Below are positions 57,480 through 64,000 of a stretch of 64,000 bases of DNA, piece by piece. The position numbers and the translations under genes were made by a program. The notes under the pieces were generated by a model. It did no database searches and was not told the origin of the DNA. It saw only the letters and a program-made list of their open reading frames with translations. This stretch comes from Tenggerimyces flavus (GTDB taxonomy: Bacteria; Actinomycetota; Actinomycetes; Propionibacteriales; Actinopolymorphaceae). The stretch covers positions 2,914,001 through 2,978,000 of the forward strand of contig NZ_JAFBCM010000001.1 of the NCBI RefSeq assembly GCF_016907715.1, in the 5' to 3' direction. Every line of letters starts with the position of its first letter. Positions within the stretch are counted from its first letter, which is position 1.

Positions 57480-57974
57480 TCAGAAGAGCCGCACCGATGG
57501 TCCCTCTTCGAGCTCGAGCAACGTGCGCTTGCGCTGCAGCCCACCCGCGTACCCGGTCAGGCTGCCGTCGCTGCCGACGACCCGGTGGCAGGGCACGATG
57601 ATGCTGATCGGGTTGTCGCCAACAGCCTTGCCCACGGTCTGCGCCAGCGCCTTGTTGCCCAGTTGGTCGGCGAGCTCGCCGTACGTCGTGGTCACTCCGT
57701 AGGGGATCTGCTCCAGAAGGCGCCATACCTTCTGCTGGAAGTCGTCGCCGATCAGCCTGATCGGCAGCTCGAAAGTCTGGCGCTCACTACGAAGGTATTG
57801 GGCAATTTGGACCGCGGTCTCGTCGAACAGCGGGTCGGCGGCCTCCTCGCCAAGACGTTCGGCGGGGGGCATGCGCCAATGGTGGGGGAAGTACAGCCCG
57901 GTCAGCGCGCCTTCGTCGGCGGACACGAGGAGCTGCCCGAGCTCGGTGTCGAGGTGGGTGTGGTGAGCGGTCAT
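57480..57974 (-). CDS. ogt: methylated-DNA-protein-cysteine S-methyltransferase
   Basis: 164 residues. The catalytic motif PCHRVVG (Cys near residue 129) and the HTH-like DFQQKVWRLLEQIPYGVTTTYGELA are those of Ogt/MGMT enzymes, which take alkyl groups from O6-alkylguanine onto Cys. ATG 57974 starts the homologous part. It lies just upstream of the Mo-oxidoreductase unit, on the same strand, 12 nt away. Confidence 0.92.
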   Translation of the reverse strand: MTAHHTHLDTELGQLLVSADEGALTGLYFPHHWRMPPAERLGEEAADPLFDETAVQIAQYLRSERQTFELPIRLIGDDFQQKVWRLLEQIPYGVTTTYGELADQLGNKALAQTVGKAVGDNPISIIVPCHRVVGSDGSLTGYAGGLQRKRTLLELEEGPSVRLF

Positions 57975-58015
57975 ATCGAGTAGACGCTCCCGACGGGTGG
58001 GTTCGTGAGGTCGTG

Positions 58016-58447
58016 CTACTCCGGTTCGGCGCGCAGCGGGTTGCCGGCGGAGTCGCGGCGGACTTTGCGGAGGGAGATGACGAAACCGTACGCGCAGGCT
58101 GCTGTCACGAGGCCGGGGACGACCGCGACGATGAGCCACCAGCCGTCGGTTTGGGCGATCCAGACGGTGAGGGCGCCGAGGGCGAGGGTGGCGACCGCGG
58201 CGGAGAGGGCGGTGCCGGGCTCGCGGCGTTCCTCGAGATCGCTGCGGACGAGCCGGGCGACGTCGCGGCCGATCACGTTCGCAAGCTGTTCGCGGGCCTC
58301 GGTCATGTCCGCCGGGACCTTGTCCAGCAGGTCGAGGTCGTTGCTGATTCGCCGCCGGCGGTGGTCCAGGCCGCCGAGCCGCGGCCGCAGTGCGGTGACG
58401 ATGGCGGCGAACAGGCCGACGAGGGCTACGACGAGTTCAGGATCCAT
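58016..58447 (-). CDS. membrane protein, unknown
   Basis: 143 residues: an N-terminal helix (VVALVGLFAAIVTALRP), a cytoplasmic coiled-coil-like part rich in charged residues (RRRRISNDLDLLDKVPADMTEAREQLANVI), and two helices near the C-terminus (about 83-122) before a basic tail. ATG 58447 is chosen. Divergent from the membrane protein gene at 58487. No family recognised. Confidence 0.65.
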   Translation of the reverse strand: MDPELVVALVGLFAAIVTALRPRLGGLDHRRRRISNDLDLLDKVPADMTEAREQLANVIGRDVARLVRSDLEERREPGTALSAAVATLALGALTVWIAQTDGWWLIVAVVPGLVTAACAYGFVISLRKVRRDSAGNPLRAEPE

Positions 58448-58486
58448 GCACGCAACGTATCGACTGGTTTGGGTAGAGTCGCGCCG

Positions 58487-58948
58487 ATGTTCGCCTTGTC
58501 GGTGGTGTTCGCGATCGTCCACCTCGGCGTGGGCGCGGCCTGGTTCGGGTCGATGACCTACAGCCTGTTCGTGGTGCAGCCGGCGGTGGCGAAGTTCTTC
58601 GCGGACGTGGGGCGACGGGAGGAGTTCCTCGTCGCGCTCGCGCAGGGGAACCGGTGGCGGGTCGTGGGGCTGGTGGCCGCCCTCCTGTTGAGCGGGCTCG
58701 GCGTCGTGGCAGCCGCGCAGGGCACCGCGCGGGTCGGCTTCGCCGTGGCGGTCGTGCTCGAGGCTGTCGCTGCCGCCATCTTCGTCGAGGTGTCGTGGCG
58801 GCACTGGCCGGCGCGGGTGTTCGCGACGGCGGAGGAGCTGCCGGCGTACCAGCGGGCACTTCGCCTCCGAGCAGGAGCGATGGTCGGACTCGTCGGGATC
58901 GCGTTCGCCCTCGCCCTCGTGGTGACCGTGGCCGTCGGCGTGGGCTGA
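58487..58948 (+). CDS. four-helix membrane protein
   Basis: 153 residues with four hydrophobic helices; the first has FAIVHLGVGAAWFGSMTYSLFVVQP, and later parts have ALAQGNRWRVVG and SWRHWPARVFA, as in the DUF4149 / CopD-like group. Conserved His in helix 1 and Arg/His later may bind haem or metal (inference). It is followed after 1 nt by the TIGR01777 gene, so they are co-transcribed. Confidence 0.65.
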   Translation: MFALSVVFAIVHLGVGAAWFGSMTYSLFVVQPAVAKFFADVGRREEFLVALAQGNRWRVVGLVAALLLSGLGVVAAAQGTARVGFAVAVVLEAVAAAIFVEVSWRHWPARVFATAEELPAYQRALRLRAGAMVGLVGIAFALALVVTVAVGVG

Positions 58949-58949
58949 G

Positions 58950-59840
58950 ATGCGGGTCGTCATCGCCGGGTCGAGCGGCCTGATCGGCACGGCATTGCGC
59001 GAGGCCTACGAAAGTGACGGTGCCCAGGTCGTTCGGCTGGTCCGTCGTCCGCCGCGTGGGCCGAAAGAGGTGCGTTGGGACCCGATGGTCGTGTCGCCGG
59101 GTCTGCTCGACGGTGCGAACGTCGTGATCAACCTGGCCGGAGCGGGACTTGGTGACCGCCGATGGACCCGAAAGTATGGGGAGGCCATCCGTTCGACGCG
59201 CGTCGTCGCGGCCCAGACCCTCGCGCGAGCAGTCGCCAAGAGTCGCCCGGACGTACTGCTCTCGATGTCGGGCATCCGCTTCTACGGCATCGACCGCGGC
59301 GACGAGGTGCTCACCGAGTCCAGCGCGCCGGGAACGACCGGCCTGCTGACCCAGGTGTCACGTGAGTGGGAGGCGGCAACCGCGCCGGCGAGCGAGGCGG
59401 GCGTACGGGTCTGCCACCTGCGCACCGGCCTGGTGCTGAGTGGTCGCGGCGGCCTGCTGCCACCCCTGATCCAGGGCTGCCGGTTCGGGCTGACCGGAGG
59501 CTTCTGGACCGGCCATGAGTACTGGAGCTGCGTCTCCCTGCACGACGCGGTCCGGGCCGTGCGCTTCCTCGCCGAGGCCGACGAAGAGGGCCCGGTGAAC
59601 GTCAGCGCGCCAAGCCCGATGCGCAACGCCGACCTGATGCGCCTGCTTCGCGACCTGCTCAGAACGCGCCTCGCCCTCCCGTTCCCGATCCCGCAGGCGC
59701 TGCTGAGGATCGGGCTCGGAAGGATCGCGGACGAGGTCTTCGGCGGCCTCCGCGTGCTGCCGGAACGGCTCCGAGAAGCCGGCTTCACGTTCACGCACCC
59801 CGACGTCGAGGACATGCTCCGCGCCGCGCTCAGCGAGTGA
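58950..59840 (+). CDS. TIGR01777 family NAD(P)-binding epimerase-like protein
   Basis: 296 residues. SDR-like N-terminus VVIAGSSGLIGTALREAY, then VINLAGAGLGDRRWT, the TIGR01777 marks MSGIRFYG and SREWEAATAPASEAGVRVCHLRTGLVLS, and the C-terminal DUF1731 (ALLRIGLGRIADEVFGGLRVLPERLREAGF). Role unknown but very conserved. The last 11 nt overlap the end of the convergent phosphotransferase relic. Confidence 0.9.
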   Translation: MRVVIAGSSGLIGTALREAYESDGAQVVRLVRRPPRGPKEVRWDPMVVSPGLLDGANVVINLAGAGLGDRRWTRKYGEAIRSTRVVAAQTLARAVAKSRPDVLLSMSGIRFYGIDRGDEVLTESSAPGTTGLLTQVSREWEAATAPASEAGVRVCHLRTGLVLSGRGGLLPPLIQGCRFGLTGGFWTGHEYWSCVSLHDAVRAVRFLAEADEEGPVNVSAPSPMRNADLMRLLRDLLRTRLALPFPIPQALLRIGLGRIADEVFGGLRVLPERLREAGFTFTHPDVEDMLRAALSE

Positions 59841-60751
59841 CGAACGCCTCCGCCCAGCGCGGATCCCGTACCAACGCGGCCACCCGGTCCAGGTCGCGCT
59901 CGGTCTCGGCCGCGTGCCGTTGCGCGGCGGGTTCCGGTAGCGAGACGACCCAGTGCCCGTACCCCCAGAGCGGCTGCCGCCCGATCGCCCACGGGAGCGC
60001 GAGCCGTTCGGCCGCGGACAGCGGGTGGTCCTGCGCCACGTCGTACGACTCGACCAGCATCCGCAGTGGGGTCATCCGCTCGCGCCATGTGTCGAGGCCG
60101 AGGTGGCTGTCGGCGAAGTAGAGGGTCAACGCGAGATCGTCGAGGCGCGGCCGTACGGCGAGGAAGTCGAAGTCCGCGACCGCGACGAGCCGCTCGCCGC
60201 GGAAGAAGACGTTGTTGTCCCAGAAGTCGCCGTGCACGAGCTGCCGCGGCGACACGTCGGCCTCGCGGGAGGCGACGACCTCGGCCAACGCGAGTGCCCG
60301 ATCGGCGTGGGCGTCCCACGCCGATCGGGCCCCAAGAACGCATCCGGCGAACGCCGAGGCGCGTTCCGTCGAGTGCCGCGGAAGCCTCGAGGTGGTTGGC
60401 GAAGTCGCACGTTCTTCCCGCCGGCGAGACCGACAGCTCACGCAGCACCGAGTGCATCCGCCCGAGCAGCCCGGCGCCCAGGAACAGCCGGGTCTGCGTG
60501 TTCATCCGCCCGTCGTGCTCGACGTACTCCTCGACCTCGGCCAGCCGGCCGTCGACCGTGAACGGCTCATCGGACAGCAGGGCGGGGATCGGGAGGCCGT
60601 GCCGGCGAAGCTCGGTGCGTACGTACTGGAGATCCGCGAGGCGCTCGGCCGTCACCGCCGAACGGTAGACGCGCACGATGGTGTCGCCGACGCGGAGGAT
60701 CCGGTTCGGCCCGTCGGCCAGCACGGTCGCGCCGGTGAGGTCCGGGATCAC
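59830..60751 (-). pseudogene. phosphotransferase (APH family) split by a frameshift
   Basis: The N-terminal part (GTG 60751 to about 60340; VIPDLTGATVLADGPNRILRVGDTIVRVYRS ... CDFANHLEASAALDGTRLGVRRMRSW) and the C-terminal part (about 60345 to 59830; WDAHADRALALAEVV ... LVHGDFWDNNVFF ... VADFDFLAVRPRLDDLALTL) are in different frames. The kinase catalytic motif HGDFWDNN and the DFD motif are in the second part. The shift lies in a GGGGCCC stretch about 60320-60345; one inserted or deleted base explains it. It may be real or a sequencing error. The GTG overlaps the acetyltransferase stop. Confidence 0.75.
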
Positions 60752-61386
60752 GGACTCCAGACCATCGTCTGCTGGTGCAGCTTCTCGCCCTTCGGGCCGC
60801 GGATGCCGGGCACGAACGGCGCGTCGCCGTGCGGCGTGAAGCCCATCTTGGTGAAGAACCGCACCGCGCGGACGTTCTCCACCAGCGTCTGCAGGTAGCA
60901 GCCGGTGGAGCCCTCGGCGCGAAGCCGCGCGAACCAGGCCTCCATCAGCCCGGCGGCCGCGCCGGTGCCGCGGGCCGAAGGAACGACGTTGAGGTGCAGG
61001 TGCGCCGGCCAGCGCGGATCCTCCAGCTCGCCGGCGGTCGGCCGCCGCAGCAGCGTCGACGAGACGGAGTCGAACATCGCCCGCATAAAGAAGCCGCGCG
61101 ACTCCTTCCGCGACATCAGGCGGTACTCGCGGATCACCGCGTCCATCCGCTTCTCCTCGCTCGGCACCGCGGTGCCCAGCGAGCCCGCCAAGTAGCCCGC
61201 CAACGAGCCGTTGACAACGGCGACGAAGAACGACTCCGGCTCCAGCGTGTAGTACGGCGTGAGATAGACCGCCGCCTCCGACTCCGGATCGCCCCACAAC
61301 GAGCCTGTCAACGCGTCCTTGCCCGCCTCAGCGGCGAGCTCCATCATCAATGGGCGGTCGCTCTCGGCGAACGTGCGGATCTCCAT
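60748..61386 (-). CDS. GNAT family N-acetyltransferase
   Basis: 212 residues. C-terminal GNAT fold: LHLNVVPSARGTGAAAGLMEAW (acetyl-CoA loop RGTGAA, near residue 140), CYLQTLVENVRAVRFFTKMGF. The N-terminal half is an extra domain of about 90 residues. Co-translated with the phosphotransferase relic. Substrate unknown. Confidence 0.85.
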   Translation of the reverse strand: MEIRTFAESDRPLMMELAAEAGKDALTGSLWGDPESEAAVYLTPYYTLEPESFFVAVVNGSLAGYLAGSLGTAVPSEEKRMDAVIREYRLMSRKESRGFFMRAMFDSVSSTLLRRPTAGELEDPRWPAHLHLNVVPSARGTGAAAGLMEAWFARLRAEGSTGCYLQTLVENVRAVRFFTKMGFTPHGDAPFVPGIRGPKGEKLHQQTMVWSP

Positions 61387-61412
61387 CCGCAGAGTCTAGA
61401 GATGGCAAAGTC

Positions 61413-62627
61413 TTAGAGGTGATCGAGCAGTCGCGACTCGACGTAGTCGAGGGCTTGGCGGACGGCGCCGAGGGCGATCACGCGTTCGCCGAGGTCGGAG
61501 GCGGCCAGCGAGGGGGGTGCCGACATGCGGTCGTGGGTGAGGCGGGCGAGCAGGTCGCGCAACGGAGACAGCAGGACGTCGTCCGCTGAGCCGCCGCCCA
61601 GGACGATCAGGGAGGGGTTCAGCAGCATCGCCATGGTGGCGAGGACGTAGCTCGTGCTCGCGAGGAAGCGTTCGAGATCCGACCGTGCCCGCCGCGACCC
61701 ACCGCGGGCGGCCTCCAGGACGGCGCGGGTGTCGATGCCCCACTCGAGGTCGCCCTCCGACGGCGCCCGCAGCGAGGCGCGCGAGGGCGTCGCGGATCCC
61801 CAGCCGACGAGCTCCGCGACGGTGGCCGCCGTGGCCGACGCCAGCGAGCCCTTCGTCGTACGCGCCTCGTCCCACATGTCCAGGAACCCGATCTCGCCGG
61901 CCCCGCCGCGATGACCGCGAACGAGCCGGCCGTCGATCATGATCCCCGCGCCGATCCGGCCGCCGACGAGGAAGAAGACCAGGTCACCGGTGGAACGGGC
62001 AAGCCCTTTCCACCGCTCGCCCACAGCGCCTAGGTTCGCGTCGTTGTCGATCTCGACGTGCCACCCCAACGCGTCCGTGAGCTCCGAGCGCAGGTCGAAG
62101 TCCGACCAGTGCGGCAACGCGCTGCAGAAGATCACCCGGCCCGACGTCGTGTCGATGATGCCCGGACTCGCAACGGCCGCCGCAAGCACCGACGCAGGAG
62201 CCGCGCCGGCACGTTCGACGGCCAGGAACGCGGTCCGCCGGACCTCCGCGATCCGGCGCCGGCGGGTGGCCGAGAACGGAATCGGGCGGGACAGCTCGAC
62301 CACCGGCTCGCCGTTCAGATCGCTCACGACGACGTTCACCGCTTCGTAGCCGATATCGATTCCGACGACGTACCCAGCCGAGGAATGGAACGCGAACCGC
62401 CGCGCGGGACGGCCGCGCCGCGTGACCGTCGAACCGTCGGCGGGAAGCACCAGTCCGAGGCGGGACAAGTCCTCGACCGCGGCATCGACAGTGGGCCTCG
62501 ACAATCCGGTCATCACGCCGATCTCGGTCACGCTCAGCGGGCTCGACTGGCGTAGCGTGTCGAGCACCAGACCTGCGTTCATCCTGCGCAGCAAGGGAGG
62601 TGTTGCCCCGGCGGATCGTCGCTCCAT
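61413..62627 (-). CDS. ROK family transcriptional regulator
   Basis: 404 residues. N-terminal MarR-like HTH (about 15-70; LSVTEIGVMTGLSRPTVDAAVEDLSRLGLV) and a ROK sugar-kinase-like domain (VVGIDIGYEAVNVVVSDLNG near 95, then IDNDANLGAVGE, GGRIGAGIMIDGRLVRGHRGGAGEIGF). The typical ROK zinc Cys triplet is not seen. ATG 62627 has AAGGGGGG upstream. Divergent from a solute-binding lipoprotein gene, so it probably controls an oligosaccharide/peptide importer in response to a sugar. Confidence 0.88.
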   Translation of the reverse strand: MERRSAGATPPLLRRMNAGLVLDTLRQSSPLSVTEIGVMTGLSRPTVDAAVEDLSRLGLVLPADGSTVTRRGRPARRFAFHSSAGYVVGIDIGYEAVNVVVSDLNGEPVVELSRPIPFSATRRRRIAEVRRTAFLAVERAGAAPASVLAAAVASPGIIDTTSGRVIFCSALPHWSDFDLRSELTDALGWHVEIDNDANLGAVGERWKGLARSTGDLVFFLVGGRIGAGIMIDGRLVRGHRGGAGEIGFLDMWDEARTTKGSLASATAATVAELVGWGSATPSRASLRAPSEGDLEWGIDTRAVLEAARGGSRRARSDLERFLASTSYVLATMAMLLNPSLIVLGGGSADDVLLSPLRDLLARLTHDRMSAPPSLAASDLGERVIALGAVRQALDYVESRLLDHL

Positions 62628-62689
62628 CGAGCCCCCTTCCGGTATCGAACGCGCCAGCTTGCGAACCGTGATACCCAATCGAAACGGAG

Positions 62690-62724
62690 TTGACAAGGTC
62701 TTATCGAAAGAACCCTTGATAAAT
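62690..62724 (+). promoter_or_regulatory. candidate promoter and operator of the binding-protein gene
   Basis: TTGACA at 62690-62695 is a consensus -35. Downstream, TTATC (62701-62705) and GATAA (62718-62722) form an inverted repeat with a 12-bp spacer in an AT-rich stretch, a position suited to ROK repression. A clear -10 at the right spacing is not visible, so the promoter itself is uncertain. Confidence 0.4.
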
Positions 62725-62812
62725 CCCTGAGGGTCCGGCACTCTACGCAGAAACACGGGCTTCCGTGGCCCTTGGGTCGGTAGAGCGGAAGCCTCCAGAA
62801 AGGGTGGGCGAG

Positions 62813-64000
62813 GTGCGTCGAACGCGGTTCTTCTGGGCAGCCCTGGGACTGTCCGTCGTCGCCCTGGTCGCCGCCGCTTGCGGCGGACAGCAGGGCGGAT
62901 CAGGCAACCAGAACAATGCTGGAGCAAAGGGAACGTTGGCGATCGTCAACGCCTCCGGCTCCCTCTGGACGTGCAACTTCAACCCGTTCGCGCCGGCCGC
63001 TGGCCAGACGCGTGGCGCGGTGTGGGAGCCGTTGATCTTCATCAACTCACTGAACGGCAAGGAGCAACCCTGGCTCGCCACGGAGTACAAGTGGAGCGAG
63101 GACCAGAAGGAGCTGACGTTCACCACGCGCGAAGGCGTGAAGTGGACCGACGGCAAGCCGTTCACCGCCAAGGACGTGGCGTTCACGTTCAACCTGGCTA
63201 AGGAAAACGAGGCCACCGACTCCTATGCCCTCTGGGGTGAAGGCGTCCTCGACAGCGTGACCGCGACCGACGACAAGACCGTCGTCTTCAAGTTCAAGCG
63301 CGTCTCGACATCGTCGTTCTTCTTCCTCGCCGGGCAGACCAACATCCTTCCCGAGCACATCTGGTCGTCGATCACCGATCCGGTCAAGGAGCTCATGAAG
63401 GAACCGGTCGGCACCGGCCCGTACAAGGTGGGCGAGTGCACGCCGCAGGCCATCACGTACACGAAGAACGCGAGCTACTGGCAGCCCGGCAAGCCGAAGG
63501 TCGAGAAGGTGCTCTACCCGGCCTTCACCGACAACCAGCCCGCGAACCTCTATCTCGCACAGGGCAAGGGCGACTGGGGTGGCCAGTTCATCCCGAACAT
63601 CGACAACTACTGGGTCAACAAGGACAAGGCGAACCGCAAGTACTGGTTCCCGCCGAACGGCAGCGTCTTCATCGCGCTCAACGTGACCGATCCCCTGCTG
63701 AAGGACAAGCGCGTCCGGCAGGCGCTGGTGTACGCGACCGATGGGCCGAAGGTGTCGAAGGACGGCATGTACGGCTACCAGCCGCCGGCGAACCAGGCGG
63801 GCATCCCGACGCCGACCTTCGAGGAGTGGATCGACCAGGCCGCCGTCGACAAGGCCGGCTACAAGTACGACCCGGCGAAGGTCGCCGAGCTGCTCGGCCA
63901 AGCAGGCTTCAAGAAGGGCGCCGACGGGATGTTCCAACAGCCCGACGGTAAGCCGTTCAAGCTGAGCATCATCAACAACGGTGGCTTCACCGACTGGGTC
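62813..64000 (+). CDS. solute-binding lipoprotein of a peptide/oligosaccharide ABC importer (SBP_bac_5), 3' end outside window
   Basis: The frame is open to the right edge (396 codons seen). Signal peptide with lipobox VAAAC (Cys at about residue 23) followed by a Gly/Gln/Asn linker. The SBP_bac_5 fold then reads GAVWEPLIFIN, FTTREGVKWTDGKPFTAKDVAFTF (family signature), GTGPYKV and KDKRVRQALVYATD. GTG 62813 is preferred, GTG 62804 possible. With a ROK regulator opposite, the substrate is more likely a sugar oligomer than a peptide, as in several actinobacterial systems of this fold (inference). Confidence 0.9.
   Translation, partial: MRRTRFFWAALGLSVVALVAAACGGQQGGSGNQNNAGAKGTLAIVNASGSLWTCNFNPFAPAAGQTRGAVWEPLIFINSLNGKEQPWLATEYKWSEDQKELTFTTREGVKWTDGKPFTAKDVAFTFNLAKENEATDSYALWGEGVLDSVTATDDKTVVFKFKRVSTSSFFFLAGQTNILPEHIWSSITDPVKELMKEPVGTGPYKVGECTPQAITYTKNASYWQPGKPKVEKVLYPAFTDNQPANLYLAQGKGDWGGQFIPNIDNYWVNKDKANRKYWFPPNGSVFIALNVTDPLLKDKRVRQALVYATDGPKVSKDGMYGYQPPANQAGIPTPTFEEWIDQAAVDKAGYKYDPAKVAELLGQAGFKKGADGMFQQPDGKPFKLSIINNGGFTDWV

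Overview
The window is high-GC actinobacterial DNA. Evidence: a WhiB7-type WhiB protein, mycoredoxin, UvrD2, a DUF2342 metalloprotease, a UPF0182 protein, many GTG starts, and an initiator tRNA of the actinobacterial form. I cannot name the genus; a member of the Propionibacteriales (Kribbella/Nocardioides-like) would fit.

Backbone. nudC (10.9 kb), mycoredoxin (14.6), uvrD2 (16.3), whiB7 (18.9), an ABC1/UbiB-like kinase (20.4), a ThiF-fold protein (22.8), a DUF2342 protease (41.0), a YlbL-type PDZ/Lon-like protease (47.5) and a UPF0182 membrane protein (48.7) follow, roughly and with insertions, the order of the Mycobacterium tuberculosis Rv3193c-Rv3199c neighbourhood. Accessory DNA is spliced between these landmarks.

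0-10 kb: tail of a TPR regulator, a secreted ricin-type lectin, a DUF1624-like membrane acyltransferase, a heterodimeric ABC exporter pair, a 650-bp array of nested palindromes between convergent genes, and a deoD-nudix-oxidoreductase operon. 10-20 kb: the conserved block, interrupted by a 176-bp MITE with CTAG target duplications after mycoredoxin. whiB7 has a long leader holding a promoter with an AT-rich element, a 90-codon upstream ORF and an intrinsic terminator, matching ribosome-dependent attenuation. 20-28 kb: a decayed vapBC module flanked by a duplicated kinase-gene tail, a DUF2089/SHOCT operon, a cluster of DnaA-box-like sites and a probable promoter-to-terminator small RNA gene of about 130 nt.

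28-40 kb is the accessory core: a complete ISL3-type insertion sequence (1558 bp, 8-bp duplication) sitting in the centre of a palindrome whose core recurs intact at 44.17 kb; then a tightly coupled five-gene operon (two amidohydrolases, an FAD monooxygenase-like protein, an FMN alpha-hydroxyacid oxidase, a membrane-anchored cytochrome P450) that I cannot match to a described pathway; and an unusual one-chain fusion of an aminoglycoside-phosphotransferase fold and an inositol-monophosphatase fold. A second set of the 6-kb palindromes lies at 39.4-39.6 kb, again between convergent genes.

40-64 kb: peptide deformylase, Nudix, DUF2342, an epimerase-moaE pair, a small Xre-type HTH whose start codon lies in a 34-bp palindrome, a ribose/fructose-type ABC import operon, YlbL, UPF0182, tRNA-fMet, a frameshifted AraC regulator, a TetR gene divergent from a DUF418 membrane protein with a duplicated perfect operator between them, a molybdenum oxidoreductase operon (MoaE at 43.7 kb could supply its cofactor pathway), a methyltransferase repair gene, a frameshifted phosphotransferase and a ROK regulator divergent from a solute-binding lipoprotein that runs off the right edge.
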